Notes under the pieces: generated by a model
The model's database searches: none
Told to the model about the DNA's origin: nothing
What the model saw: only the letters and a program-made list of their open reading frames with translations
Assembly (NCBI RefSeq): GCF_006228125.1
Contig: NZ_VDFY01000175.1
Span: 1-36,070 of the forward strand
DNA: 36,070 nt
Origin: Micromonospora orduensis
GTDB lineage: Bacteria > Actinomycetota > Actinomycetes > Mycobacteriales > Micromonosporaceae
Reading direction: 5' to 3'
Translations under genes and position numbers: made by a program
In this document: one piece after another, positions 7,896 through 15,685 of the stretch
Position numbering within the stretch: position 1 is the stretch's first letter
Layout: the number at the start of each line of letters is the position of its first letter

Positions 7896-9445
7896 CGGGC
7901 TGGCCGCAGCGTCTCGGCGGCGGCGATCGCCGCCAGCACGGCGGCCGCCTTGTTCCGCGTCTCCTGGTCCTCGGCGGCCGGGTCCGAGTCGGCGACCACG
8001 CCCGCGCCGGCCTGCACGTAGGCGCGGCCGTCGCGGATCAGCGCGGTCCGGATGGCGATCGCCATGTCCAGGTCGCCACCGAAGCCGACGTAGCCGACCG
8101 TGCCGCCGTACACGCCGCGGCGCACCGGCTCCAACTCCTCGATGATCTCCATGGCCCGCACCTTTGGTGCGCCGGAGAGCGTGCCGGCCGGGAAGGTCGC
8201 GGCGAGCGCGTCGAACGCGTTCTGGTCCGCACGCAGCGTGCCGGTCACGGTGGAGACGATGTGCATCACGTGGCTGTACCGCTCGATGGTCGCGAACTCG
8301 GGCACCTCGACGCTGCCCGGCCGGCACACCCGACCCAGGTCGTTGCGGCCCAGGTCGACAAGCATCACGTGCTCGGCCCGTTCCTTCGGGTCGGCGAGCA
8401 GTTCGGCGGCGAGCGCCGCGTCGTCGGCCGGGGTGCCGCCGCGTGGCCGGGTGCCGGCGATCGGGTGCAGCAGGGCCCGGCGCTGACCGTCCGGGCCGGC
8501 GGTGACCTTCAGGTGCGCCTCCGGCGACGAGCCGACGATGTCGAAGCCGTCGAAGCGCAGCAGGTACATGTACGGGCTGGGGTTGCTGGTGCGCAGCACC
8601 CGGTAGACGTCCAGCGGATCAGCGTGGGTGGACCGCTCGAAACGCTGCGACAGCACGATCTGGAAGCACTCGCCGGCCCGGATCGCCTCCTTGGCCGCCT
8701 CCACCGCCTTCGGGTAGCCACCCTCGGGCGTACGGCAGGAGACCTCGCCGGTCGGCGGACGCTCGACCGTGGAGATCATCGGCGGGATGGGCCGGGACAG
8801 CGCGGTGGTCATCGCGTCCAGCCGGCCGACCGCGTGGTGGTACGCGGCGGTGACCTGCGCGGCGCGGTCCGGGGCGTCCAGCGGGGGCAGCAGCGCGTTG
8901 GCGACCAGGATCGCCGAGCCGTCGTAGTGGTCGAGCACCACCAGGTCGGTGGCGAGCATCATGCCCAGCTCCGGCACACCCAGGTCGTCCTCGATCAGCT
9001 CGGGCAGCCGCTCGAAGCGACGGACCAGGTCGTAGCCGAGGTAGCCGACCATGCCCCCGGTCAGCGGCGGCAGCCCGGCGGCGGGGTCGGCGACCGGGCC
9101 GGCGAGCGCCGCGACGGTCTCCCGGAGCACCCGCACCGGGTCGCCTCCGGTGGGAAGCCCCGCCGGTGGCTCACCGAGCCACGCCGCCGCGCCGTCCCGC
9201 TCCACGAGGGTGGCGCTGCTGCGCACGCCGATGAACGAGTACCGCGACCAGGCCATGCCTGCCGAGCCGACGCCCTGCTCGGCAGACTCCAGCAGGAACG
9301 TGCCGGGGCCGCCGGCCAGCTTGCGGTAGACGCCCACCGGGGTCTCCGCGTCGGCCAGCAACCGCCGGGTGACCGGCACCACCCGCCAGCGCGCGGCCAG
9401 CTCGGCGAAGGTGCCCGGGTCGGGGCTCACCGTGCCGTCGGTCAT
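7892..9445 (-). CDS. trpE: Anthranilate synthase component I
   Basis: TrpE makes anthranilate from chorismate, using ammonia delivered by the TrpG glutaminase subunit, which is not in this window. The 517-residue protein has the N-terminal regulatory segment with the LLES motif (FLLESAEQG) that forms the feedback site for tryptophan in this family. It also has the chorismate-binding core with [26 protein letters not shown] and [15 protein letters not shown]. The ATG at 9445 overlaps the stop codon of the hisI reading frame (ATGA), and the trp-associated membrane gene overlaps its own stop in the same way. It is therefore the middle gene of a tightly coupled trio. No Trp-rich leader peptide or attenuator is possible directly upstream because hisI occupies that sequence. 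Confidence 0.97.
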   Translation of the reverse strand: MTDGTVSPDPGTFAELAARWRVVPVTRRLLADAETPVGVYRKLAGGPGTFLLESAEQGVGSAGMAWSRYSFIGVRSSATLVERDGAAAWLGEPPAGLPTGGDPVRVLRETVAALAGPVADPAAGLPPLTGGMVGYLGYDLVRRFERLPELIEDDLGVPELGMMLATDLVVLDHYDGSAILVANALLPPLDAPDRAAQVTAAYHHAVGRLDAMTTALSRPIPPMISTVERPPTGEVSCRTPEGGYPKAVEAAKEAIRAGECFQIVLSQRFERSTHADPLDVYRVLRTSNPSPYMYLLRFDGFDIVGSSPEAHLKVTAGPDGQRRALLHPIAGTRPRGGTPADDAALAAELLADPKERAEHVMLVDLGRNDLGRVCRPGSVEVPEFATIERYSHVMHIVSTVTGTLRADQNAFDALAATFPAGTLSGAPKVRAMEIIEELEPVRRGVYGGTVGYVGFGGDLDMAIAIRTALIRDGRAYVQAGAGVVADSDPAAEDQETRNKAAAVLAAIAAAETLRPAR

Positions 9446-10731
9446 ACGCCGGCCCCCGTCCCCGTCACCGGCAGCTCGGTGAAGAAGCACGTCCGGTGCC
9501 CGGTGTGGCAGGCCGTGCCGACCTGGTCCACGCTGACCAGCAGCGCGTCGCCGTCGCAGTCCAGGGCGACCGAGCGGACGTACTGGTGGTGCCCGGAGGT
9601 GGCGCCCTTGACCCAGTATTCGCGGCGGCTGCGCGACCAGTAGGTGGCCCGGCCGGTGGTCAGGGTGCGGTGCAGCGCCTCGTCGTCCATCCAGGCGACC
9701 ATCAGCACCTCACCCGAGTCGTGCGCGCGGACCACGGCGGCGACCAGGCCGTCGGCGGTGCGACGCAGCCGGGCCGCGATGGCCGGGTCGAGCCGGGAGG
9801 GACGGGCCGGCGGGGAGGCGTCCGGGCCGCTCGGATCGCTGGGGACGCCGGTTACCGGCGGGTCAGGTACGGGCACAGTGACCCATTGTCCCGCACGCGG
9901 GGCGGGGACCGGCGACCGCTCCCGCCAGGGGCCGGCGGGTCGGGCCAGTTGGGCGACGTAGCGCTCCAGCCGCCCGTCGACCAGGGCGTCGGCCAGGTCG
10001 GTGCCGGCGGTCTCGGCGATCACCTCGGCGTACGGGCGGACCAGCGGCAGCGTGCCGGCGACCAGCCGCACGGCGGCGGCCCAGAGCTGCCCGACGGAGC
10101 CCGGGCGCAGCCCGAGGCAGAGCAGCATGTCCTCCCGGTAGCCGGGCGGGGCGACGGGCAGTTCCAGGGCCGCCGCGAAGGCCGCCCGGCGGGAGAACAC
10201 CCGTACCGACGGGTTGGCCGGGCGCAGCACCGACGGGCAGAGCCGGGCCAGGTCGGCGACGGCGAGTCGGACGCCGAGGCGGTCGTCGGCGGCCCGCGCG
10301 GCGGCGGCCTTGCCCAGCGCGGCGATCATCTCCTCCAGCCGGGGTGGTTCGGCCGGCTGGCAGAGCACCGGCAGGTCGATCCGGGGCCGCCAGTGCGGGT
10401 CGGCCCAGAGCAACCGGGCCGGCGCGGTGACCGGCAGCCCGAACGCCCAGTCCGCGGGCTCGCCGAGCCGGTGCACCCAGGAGCGGACGTCCCGGGCGGC
10501 CACCGACACGTGGGTCAGCCGTCCGGCGGATTCGGCCAGGTACGCCCGCCGGGCGGCGTACGGGGCACCGCCGACCAGCACGTCGAGGTCGACGTCGCTG
10601 TGCGCGGTGGCCGTCCGGCGAGCGTGACTGCCGCGCAGGAGGATGCCCACGACCGGTCGCTCGGCGGCCTGCCGCAGCCGCGCGGCCCAGTCTTCGAGAA
10701 AACCGCTGTTCGGTAACGGAGCGTGACCCAC
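9442..10731 (-). CDS. hisI: Nucleotidyltransferase-like domain fused to phosphoribosyl-AMP cyclohydrolase HisI
   Basis: One uninterrupted 429-residue frame joins two unrelated domains. Residues about 25-110 carry a polymerase-beta-type nucleotidyltransferase motif (GS at 34-35, then the acidic triad D46-x-D48-x-D50). The region to about 280 resembles the helical remainder of such proteins. After a Pro-rich linker (about 275-313), residues 314-420 are HisI, which opens the adenine ring of PR-AMP in histidine synthesis. The DCDGD metal site is at 391-395 and cysteines are at 408 and 415. No stop codon separates the domains. However, an in-frame GTG at 9876 (residue 286) has a GACAAT -10-like hexamer 8 nt upstream and could give a normal 144-residue HisI by itself. 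The NTase substrate is unknown. trpE follows with an ATGA overlap. Confidence 0.88.
   Translation of the reverse strand: MGHAPLPNSGFLEDWAARLRQAAERPVVGILLRGSHARRTATAHSDVDLDVLVGGAPYAARRAYLAESAGRLTHVSVAARDVRSWVHRLGEPADWAFGLPVTAPARLLWADPHWRPRIDLPVLCQPAEPPRLEEMIAALGKAAAARAADDRLGVRLAVADLARLCPSVLRPANPSVRVFSRRAAFAAALELPVAPPGYREDMLLCLGLRPGSVGQLWAAAVRLVAGTLPLVRPYAEVIAETAGTDLADALVDGRLERYVAQLARPAGPWRERSPVPAPRAGQWVTVPVPDPPVTGVPSDPSGPDASPPARPSRLDPAIAARLRRTADGLVAAVVRAHDSGEVLMVAWMDDEALHRTLTTGRATYWSRSRREYWVKGATSGHHQYVRSVALDCDGDALLVSVDQVGTACHTGHRTCFFTELPVTGTGAGV
9885..9890 (-). promoter_or_regulatory. Possible internal -10 element for a separate HisI
   Basis: On the minus strand GACAAT lies 8 nt before the in-frame GTG at 9876, just upstream of the HisI domain. 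The spacing matches the leaderless promoters elsewhere in the window. The hexamer lacks the first T of TANNNT, so support is moderate. Confidence 0.3.
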
Positions 10732-10737
10732 CGCGCC

Positions 10738-10743
10738 ATCGTG
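10738..10743 (-). promoter_or_regulatory. Possible -10 element of the NTase-hisI gene
   Basis: CACGAT on the minus strand ends 6 nt before the GTG at 10731. It is one base away from TACGAT, the hexamer seen before the gene at 17736. Confidence 0.3.
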
Positions 10744-10875
10744 CCGTACGCCCGATCGGCGCGCAATGCCCGATGGCGGACCTGGTGTCCGGTCCGAAGG
10801 CTACTGCCCGTTGTATCGCCCACCGGCAGGGCCCGTCCAGGTCGCCGGTCCTCGGCCGTTGCGTCGGCGGTGGAA

Positions 10876-10881
10876 TATCAT
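10876..10881 (+). promoter_or_regulatory. Candidate -10 element of the ABC-2 transporter operon
   Basis: TATCAT is a five-of-six match to TATAAT, about 45 nt before the ATG at 10925. A TAGCGT at 10883-10888 is an alternative. No clear -35 is visible. Confidence 0.4.
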
Positions 10882-10893
10882 CTAGCGTTGAGT

Positions 10894-10907
10894 TCATCAG
10901 TCGATGA
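10894..10907. promoter_or_regulatory. Candidate TetR operator upstream of the ABC-2 transporter operon
   Basis: The inverted repeat TCATC-AGTC-GATGA lies between the likely -10 and the ribosome binding site. A TetR-family gene is the last gene of the operon, so autorepression through this site is plausible. The site is short and the assignment rests on position and symmetry only. Confidence 0.4.
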
Positions 10908-10924
10908 GTTTTCGGAGGTGTCTG

Positions 10925-11656
10925 ATGGACGATGCGATAGCCGTCCGTGACCTGGTCGTCGACCGGGGCGGGCGGCGGGTGCTGGACGGCATCAGCTGCA
11001 CGGTCGCCCGGGGCGCCGTCACCGGCCTGCTCGGCCCCAGCGGCAGCGGCAAGACGACCTTCCTGCGCGCGGTCGTCGGGGTGCAGGTGGTCACCGGCGG
11101 GACCATCACCGTCCTGGGTCAGCCGGCCGGCGCCCCCGCGCTACGGCACCGGGTGGGTTACCTGACACAGGCGCCGAGCGTCTACGCCGACCTGACCGTG
11201 CGGGAGAACGCCCGCTACTTCGCGGCCCTGCACGGGCGGGGGCGCGCCGAGGCCGACCGGGCGGTCAGCGACGTGGGGCTGGCCGGGGCGGCCGGCCAAC
11301 TGGTCGCCACCCTCTCCGGCGGCCAGCGCAGCCGCGCGTCGCTTGCCTGCGTGCTGGTCGGCGACCCGGAGCTGGTCATCCTCGACGAGCCGACCGTTGG
11401 CCAGGACCCGGTGCTGCGGGCCGACCTGTGGGCCCGGTTCCACGCCATGGCGGCGGCCGGCACCACCCTGCTGGTGTCCAGCCACGTGATGGACGAGGCG
11501 GCCCGCTGCGACCGCCTGCTGCTGATCCGCGAGGGCCGACTGATCGCCGACGACAGCCCCGCCGCGATCCGCGCCGCGGCCGGCGTGGACGACCTCGACG
11601 AGGCGTTCCTGCGGCTGATCCGGGCCGGCGCGGCACCCGCCGGAGGCGCCTCGTGA
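10925..11656 (+). CDS. ABC-2 type transporter, ATP-binding subunit
   Basis: This 243-residue nucleotide-binding subunit should power an efflux or export system. All motifs are intact: Walker A GPSGSGKTT (residues 37-45), Q-loop in VGYLTQAPSVYADLT (about 82), signature LSGGQ (130-134), Walker B LVILDEPT (150-157) with catalytic Glu155, and the switch histidine in SSHVMDE (187). The ATG at 10925 follows GGAGGTG by 6 nt, which decides it over the earlier in-frame TTG at 10904. The permease gene starts inside its stop codon (GTGA), so the two subunits are made together. The substrate is not predictable. The downstream TetR gene suggests induction by the exported compound. Confidence 0.93.
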   Translation: MDDAIAVRDLVVDRGGRRVLDGISCTVARGAVTGLLGPSGSGKTTFLRAVVGVQVVTGGTITVLGQPAGAPALRHRVGYLTQAPSVYADLTVRENARYFAALHGRGRAEADRAVSDVGLAGAAGQLVATLSGGQRSRASLACVLVGDPELVILDEPTVGQDPVLRADLWARFHAMAAAGTTLLVSSHVMDEAARCDRLLLIREGRLIADDSPAAIRAAAGVDDLDEAFLRLIRAGAAPAGGAS

Positions 11657-12408
11657 ACGCGCGCATCCTGGCGGCCACCACCTGGCGCATCCTGCGCCAG
11701 CTCCGGCACGACCGGCGCACCATCGCGCTGCTGGTGGCGGTGCCGGCCGTCCTGCTCACCCTTGTCTACTTCATGTACGCCGACCAGCCGACCCCACCGG
11801 GCGCGCCGTCCACGTTCGACCGGATCGCGCTGGTGATGCTCGGCATCTTCCCCTTCGTGATCATGTTCCTGGTGACCAGCATCGCCATGCTCCGGGAGCG
11901 CACCTCCGGCACCCTGGAGCGGCTGCTCACGACCCCGATGGGCAAGCTGGACCTGCTGTTCGGCTACGGCATCGCGTTCGGACTGGCCGCCGCGGTGCAG
12001 GCGGCGGTCGCCGCCGCTGTCGCGTACTGGGTCTTCGACCTGGAGACCGCCGGCAGCAGCGCGCTGGTGATCGGGATCGCGGTCCTCGACGCGGTGCTCG
12101 GCGTCGCCCTCGGGCTGTTCTGCAGCGCCTTCGCCCGCACCGAGTTCCAGGCAGTACAGTTCCTGCCGGTCGTGGTGATCCCCCAGCTGCTGCTGTGCGG
12201 GCTGTTCGTGGCCCGCGACCAGATGGCCGGCTGGCTCCAGGCGCTCAGTGACGCCCTCCCCCTGTCGTACGCCGTCGAGGCGTTGCAGGAGGTCGGCGCC
12301 AACGCCGAGCCGACCGGCAGGATGTGGCGGGACGTGACCGTGGTGTTCGGCGCGGTGGTGCTGGCGCTGGTGCTCGCGGCGGCCACCCTGCGCCGGCGCA
12401 GCGGCTGA
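11653..12408 (+). CDS. ABC-2 type transporter, permease subunit
   Basis: This 251-residue membrane protein has six predicted hydrophobic segments with the ABC-2 permease layout. An N-terminal amphipathic stretch (WRILRQLRHDRRTIALLVAVP) is followed by membrane helices. The loop ERTSGTLERLLTTPM after the second helix is a well-known feature of this family. The GTG at 11653 overlaps the ATPase stop codon and has GGAGG seven bases upstream. It would form a dimer and pair with two copies of the ATPase encoded just before it. Substrate unknown. Drug or lipid export is the usual role of similar TetR-linked pairs. Confidence 0.9.
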   Translation: MNARILAATTWRILRQLRHDRRTIALLVAVPAVLLTLVYFMYADQPTPPGAPSTFDRIALVMLGIFPFVIMFLVTSIAMLRERTSGTLERLLTTPMGKLDLLFGYGIAFGLAAAVQAAVAAAVAYWVFDLETAGSSALVIGIAVLDAVLGVALGLFCSAFARTEFQAVQFLPVVVIPQLLLCGLFVARDQMAGWLQALSDALPLSYAVEALQEVGANAEPTGRMWRDVTVVFGAVVLALVLAAATLRRRSG

Positions 12409-12433
12409 CCGGCGGGACGGACGAAGGGCGGCG

Positions 12434-13030
12434 ATGACGCGGCGGACGGGCCGGAGACCCGGCAACCCGGGCACCCGGGAGTCGATCCTCGACGCGGCGC
12501 GGGCGGCGTTCGCCGAACGCGGCTTCGACGCGGCCTCGATCCGCGCCATCGCCGGCACGGCCGGGGTCGACCCGGCGCTGGTGCACCACTACTTCGGCAG
12601 CAAGGACCAGCTCTTCCTGGCCGCGATGAACCTGCCGGTGGACCCGGGTCAGCTGGTGCCGAGGGTGCTCGCCGGTGACCGGGACGGCGTCGGCGAGCGG
12701 ATGGTGCGCGTCTTCCTCGGAGTATGGGACTCTCCGGCCGGCAGCGCCGGGGTGGCGCTGCTGCGCTCGGCGGTGAGCAACGAGTGGACCGCGCGGCTGC
12801 TACGCGAGTTCATCACCACGCAGGTGCTGCGCCGGGTGCTCGAACAGCTGGACGTCGAGCCGGCCCAGCTGCCGCTGCGCGGTTCCCTGGTGGCCACCCA
12901 GATGATCGGCTTGGCCATGATGCGGCACGTGGTCCGGCTGGAGCCGGTGGCATCCGCCGACCCGGAGACGCTCGTCGCGGCCATCGGCCCGACCGTGCAG
13001 CGCTACCTCACCGGCTCTCTTGCGAGCTGA
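12434..13030 (+). CDS. TetR/AcrR-family transcriptional regulator
   Basis: This 198-residue protein starts with a TetR helix-turn-helix domain (about residues 14-60). The characteristic pattern is RESILDAARAAFAERGFDAASIRAIAGTAGVDPALVHHYFGSKDQLF. The C-terminal half is the ligand-binding helical domain, variable in this family. It lies 25 bp after the permease gene, so it is the third gene of the transporter operon. It probably represses the whole operon through the inverted repeat near 10894-10907. Its ligand is likely the exported compound or something related to it, but that is inference. A short hairpin follows its stop codon. Confidence 0.92.
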   Translation: MTRRTGRRPGNPGTRESILDAARAAFAERGFDAASIRAIAGTAGVDPALVHHYFGSKDQLFLAAMNLPVDPGQLVPRVLAGDRDGVGERMVRVFLGVWDSPAGSAGVALLRSAVSNEWTARLLREFITTQVLRRVLEQLDVEPAQLPLRGSLVATQMIGLAMMRHVVRLEPVASADPETLVAAIGPTVQRYLTGSLAS

Positions 13031-13041
13031 CCGACACGCGA

Positions 13042-13061
13042 GGCGCCAGCCGCCTGGTGCC
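13042..13061. terminator. Short hairpin between convergent genes
   Basis: The arms GGCGCCAG and CTGGTGCC (8 bp, one G-U pair on one strand) enclose a CCGC loop. The hairpin lies 11 bp after the TetR stop codon and 7 bp before the end of the DUF2470 gene. It could terminate transcripts from both sides. Confidence 0.45.
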
Positions 13062-13068
13062 GGCGGGC

Positions 13069-13818
13069 TCAGTACCGGGGTCGGGCCTCGGCCGGGCGGC
13101 GCAGCGACGGCAGCAGGCCGGCCAGCTCGTCCGGATCGGCCACCGGGCACGGGAAGGCCAGCCGGACCCGACGCCGGGCACCGGAGCGGCCGAGGGACAC
13201 CACCAGCCCGTAACGGTCGATGCGCACCACCCGGGGCGGCCCGTCCGGCGTCTGCCCGGTCAGCCCGAGCTGCCGACGCAGGTATTCGGTCAGCTGGGAG
13301 GCATCACGTTCGGCGAGGTCGGCCAGCAGCCGTGCCTCGACCGGGTGCACCGGGTCCGGCTCGGCCTCGGCGTACTCCCCGGGGTCGACCCGCTGCACGG
13401 CGCCGGCGCGTTCCCAGCGGACCTCGACCACCTCGAAGCGGTACAGCCGGAATCGGGTGCCCAGGTCGAGCAGGTCACCGGTCGGGTCGACGGCGGCGAA
13501 GTCGACCGCCGCGTGCCGGGCCTCGTCGCCGCTCAGCTCCGCCGCCCAGCCGGAGACCCAGGCCCGGCCCAGAGCGGGCGCGCCGGCGGCGGGCGGCAGA
13601 TCGAGCACGTCCAGGACCACCGCGACGTCGTTGCCGCCGGCCACCGGTTGCAGCGCGGCGGCCAGGTGGCTGGCGACCGGCACCAGCAGCAGCACCCGCC
13701 CGTCCGGGTCGGTCACGTGCCGGGCGTGGTGCGGGCCGGGCCGGTGGGCCAGGTGGACGAGACCGGGCAGGCGGCCGGCGACGAGGGTACGAACGATCTC
13801 GGCGGGGCTGGGCCGCAT
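13069..13818 (-). CDS. DUF2470-domain, HugZ-like protein under an iron box
   Basis: The 249-residue protein has an N-terminal part that looks like a split-barrel flavin/heme-binding fold (VLLLVPVASHLAAAL and following strands). A C-terminal DUF2470 domain runs from about residue 155 (DPVHPVEARLLADLAERDA to RRRVRLAFPCPVADPDELAGLL). This layout and length match HugZ-like heme-degrading or heme-binding proteins. Heme turnover for iron supply is the likely role, but not proven here. The ATG at 13818 has AAGGAG 8 nt upstream. A near-consensus DtxR/IdeR operator covers the promoter, so expression should rise when iron is scarce. No heme importer gene is next to it. The downstream neighbour is the convergent TetR gene. 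Confidence 0.8.
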   Translation of the reverse strand: MRPSPAEIVRTLVAGRLPGLVHLAHRPGPHHARHVTDPDGRVLLLVPVASHLAAALQPVAGGNDVAVVLDVLDLPPAAGAPALGRAWVSGWAAELSGDEARHAAVDFAAVDPTGDLLDLGTRFRLYRFEVVEVRWERAGAVQRVDPGEYAEAEPDPVHPVEARLLADLAERDASQLTEYLRRQLGLTGQTPDGPPRVVRIDRYGLVVSLGRSGARRRVRLAFPCPVADPDELAGLLPSLRRPAEARPRY

Positions 13819-13833
13819 GGGCGCGACTCCTTC

Positions 13834-13852
13834 TGAGGTTAGGCTTACCTAA
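13834..13852. promoter_or_regulatory. Iron box (DtxR/IdeR/DmdR operator)
   Basis: TGAGGTTAGGCTTACCTAA matches 17 of 19 positions of the known actinobacterial iron-box consensus (TTAGGTTAGGCTAACCTAA). It lies 16 nt before the ATG at 13818 and contains a TAACCT -10 element on the minus strand. Iron-loaded regulator bound here would block RNA polymerase. Confidence 0.82.
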
Positions 13853-13903
13853 TCCGGAGCCTAGAGCACCTGGCCAGCGACGTCCACCACACCGGCGCGA
13901 TCG

Positions 13904-15685
13904 TTACCGCGTCTGCTCCAGCCACGAGGCGTAGAGCAGGCCGTAGACCGAGTCCGCGTCCCGGACCAGCTCGTCGTGCGGCCCGCGCTGCACCACCCGC
14001 CCCCGGTCCACCACGATCACCTCGTCCGCTGCCTGCGCCGTGGAGAGCCGGTGCGCGATGGCGAGCGTCGTGCGGCCCCTGGTGACCGCGTCCAGGGTGC
14101 GTTGCAGACGCACCTCCGTCGCCGGATCCACCGCGCTTGTCGCCTCGTCCAGGACCAGCAGGTCCGGGTCGGCCACGTACGCCCGCGCCAACGCGACAAG
14201 CTGCCGCTCCCCGACGCTGAGCGCCTCACCCCGCTCACCGACAGGTGTGTCCAGGCCTGCCGGCAGACCGTCCAGCCAGTCCGACAGGCCCAACTCGGTG
14301 AAGGCGGCGCCGAGCTGCTCGTCGGTCAGCTCCGGACGGGCGAACCGGACGTTGTCCCCCACCGTCGCGTCGAAGAGGAAGCCGTCCTGCGGCACCATCA
14401 CCACCCGGGAGCGCAGCGAGTCGAAGCGGACCTCCGACAGCGGCACCCCGGACAGCAGCACCGCCCCCGCCGACGGATCCATCAGACGGGTGAGCAGCTT
14501 GGCGAAGGTCGTCTTGCCGCTGCCGGTCTCACCGACCACCGCCACCCGGCTCTTCGCCGGGATCTCCAGGTCGATGTCGTGCAGCACCGGCGGCCCACCG
14601 GGGTACGCGAACCGCACCCCCGCGAAGCGGATGTCCAGCGGCCCGCCCGGCAGATCACGTCCCTGCTCCCCCGGGTCGGCCACGTCCGGGGCGACGTCCA
14701 GCACGTCCAGCACCCGGCGCCAGCCCGCGATCGCGTTCTGCGCCTCGTTGAGCACCTCGGTGGCGATCTGCACCGGCTGGATGAAGAGCGTGACCAGGAA
14801 CAGGAACGCGGTCAGCTGGCCGATCGACAGGGTGCCGTCCACGCCAAGCGTCACACCGAGCACCACCACCCCGGCCAGCGCCAACCCGGCGGCCAGCTCA
14901 CCCACCGAGCTGCCCACGATGCTGATCCGGATCGCCCGCTGCTGCGCCAGCCGCTGACCGTCGATGGCGTCGTCCAGCCGCCGCGCGGTGCGTCCCGCGA
15001 TGCCGTACGCCCGGATGACCGGCGCCCCCACGACGCTCTCGCCGATCGCGCCGAGCAGCGTGCCGGTGCGCTGACGCACCGTCGCGTACGCTGCGCCGAG
15101 GCGGCGTTGCAACTGCCGGATGACGAGCACCGCCGGCAGGAACGCGGCCAGCACCACCAGGGTCAACTGCCAGGAGTACGCCAGCATGACGGCGGTGGTG
15201 ACCACCAGCTGACCGAGGTTGACCAGCAGGATCACCCCACCCCACTGGAGGAACTGGGTGATCTGGTCGACGTCGCTGGTGACCCGGGAGACAAGCGATC
15301 CGCGCCGCTCCGACTGCTGGTGCAGCATCGACAGGTCGTGCACGTGCCGAAACGCCCGGGTGCGAACGTTCGCCAGCGCCGTCTCGCTGACCGTGAACAG
15401 CCGGCGCATCATCAGGTACCCGCAGAGCGTGGTGACCGTGAGGATCGCCGCGGTGATCGCCACCACCGACCACACCACGTCCAGGTTCAGCCCTCCGACG
15501 ATGCCCCGGTCGATGCCCTGCTGCACGGCGACCGGTACGGCCACCCGGCCGACCATGTAGACAAGCGCGAGGGCCAGCGTGGCGGCCAGCCCGGTCCGCA
15601 GCTCCGGTGAGAGCGCCAGGCCACGGCGCAGGGTCTGCCAGGTCGTCTCGGCCCGCTCGTCCCGCTCATCGTTCTTCACGCTCAC
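13904..15685 (-). CDS. Heterodimeric ABC exporter, subunit with catalytic Glu and altered signature
   Basis: This 593-residue protein is a full half-transporter: a six-helix membrane domain (about residues 30-320) followed by an ATPase domain. Walker A is GETGSGKTTFAKL and Walker B is LLVLDEATSAVDP with the catalytic glutamate. Its signature motif is LSVGE instead of LSGGQ. That pairs logically with the upstream subunit, which has a normal signature but Asp in place of the catalytic Glu. The GTG at 15685 overlaps the upstream stop codon (GTGA), and the frame upstream of it is only a shadow of the partner gene. Drug, lipid or peptide export is typical of this class. The substrate is unknown. 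Confidence 0.93.
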   Translation of the reverse strand: MSVKNDERDERAETTWQTLRRGLALSPELRTGLAATLALALVYMVGRVAVPVAVQQGIDRGIVGGLNLDVVWSVVAITAAILTVTTLCGYLMMRRLFTVSETALANVRTRAFRHVHDLSMLHQQSERRGSLVSRVTSDVDQITQFLQWGGVILLVNLGQLVVTTAVMLAYSWQLTLVVLAAFLPAVLVIRQLQRRLGAAYATVRQRTGTLLGAIGESVVGAPVIRAYGIAGRTARRLDDAIDGQRLAQQRAIRISIVGSSVGELAAGLALAGVVVLGVTLGVDGTLSIGQLTAFLFLVTLFIQPVQIATEVLNEAQNAIAGWRRVLDVLDVAPDVADPGEQGRDLPGGPLDIRFAGVRFAYPGGPPVLHDIDLEIPAKSRVAVVGETGSGKTTFAKLLTRLMDPSAGAVLLSGVPLSEVRFDSLRSRVVMVPQDGFLFDATVGDNVRFARPELTDEQLGAAFTELGLSDWLDGLPAGLDTPVGERGEALSVGERQLVALARAYVADPDLLVLDEATSAVDPATEVRLQRTLDAVTRGRTTLAIAHRLSTAQAADEVIVVDRGRVVQRGPHDELVRDADSVYGLLYASWLEQTR

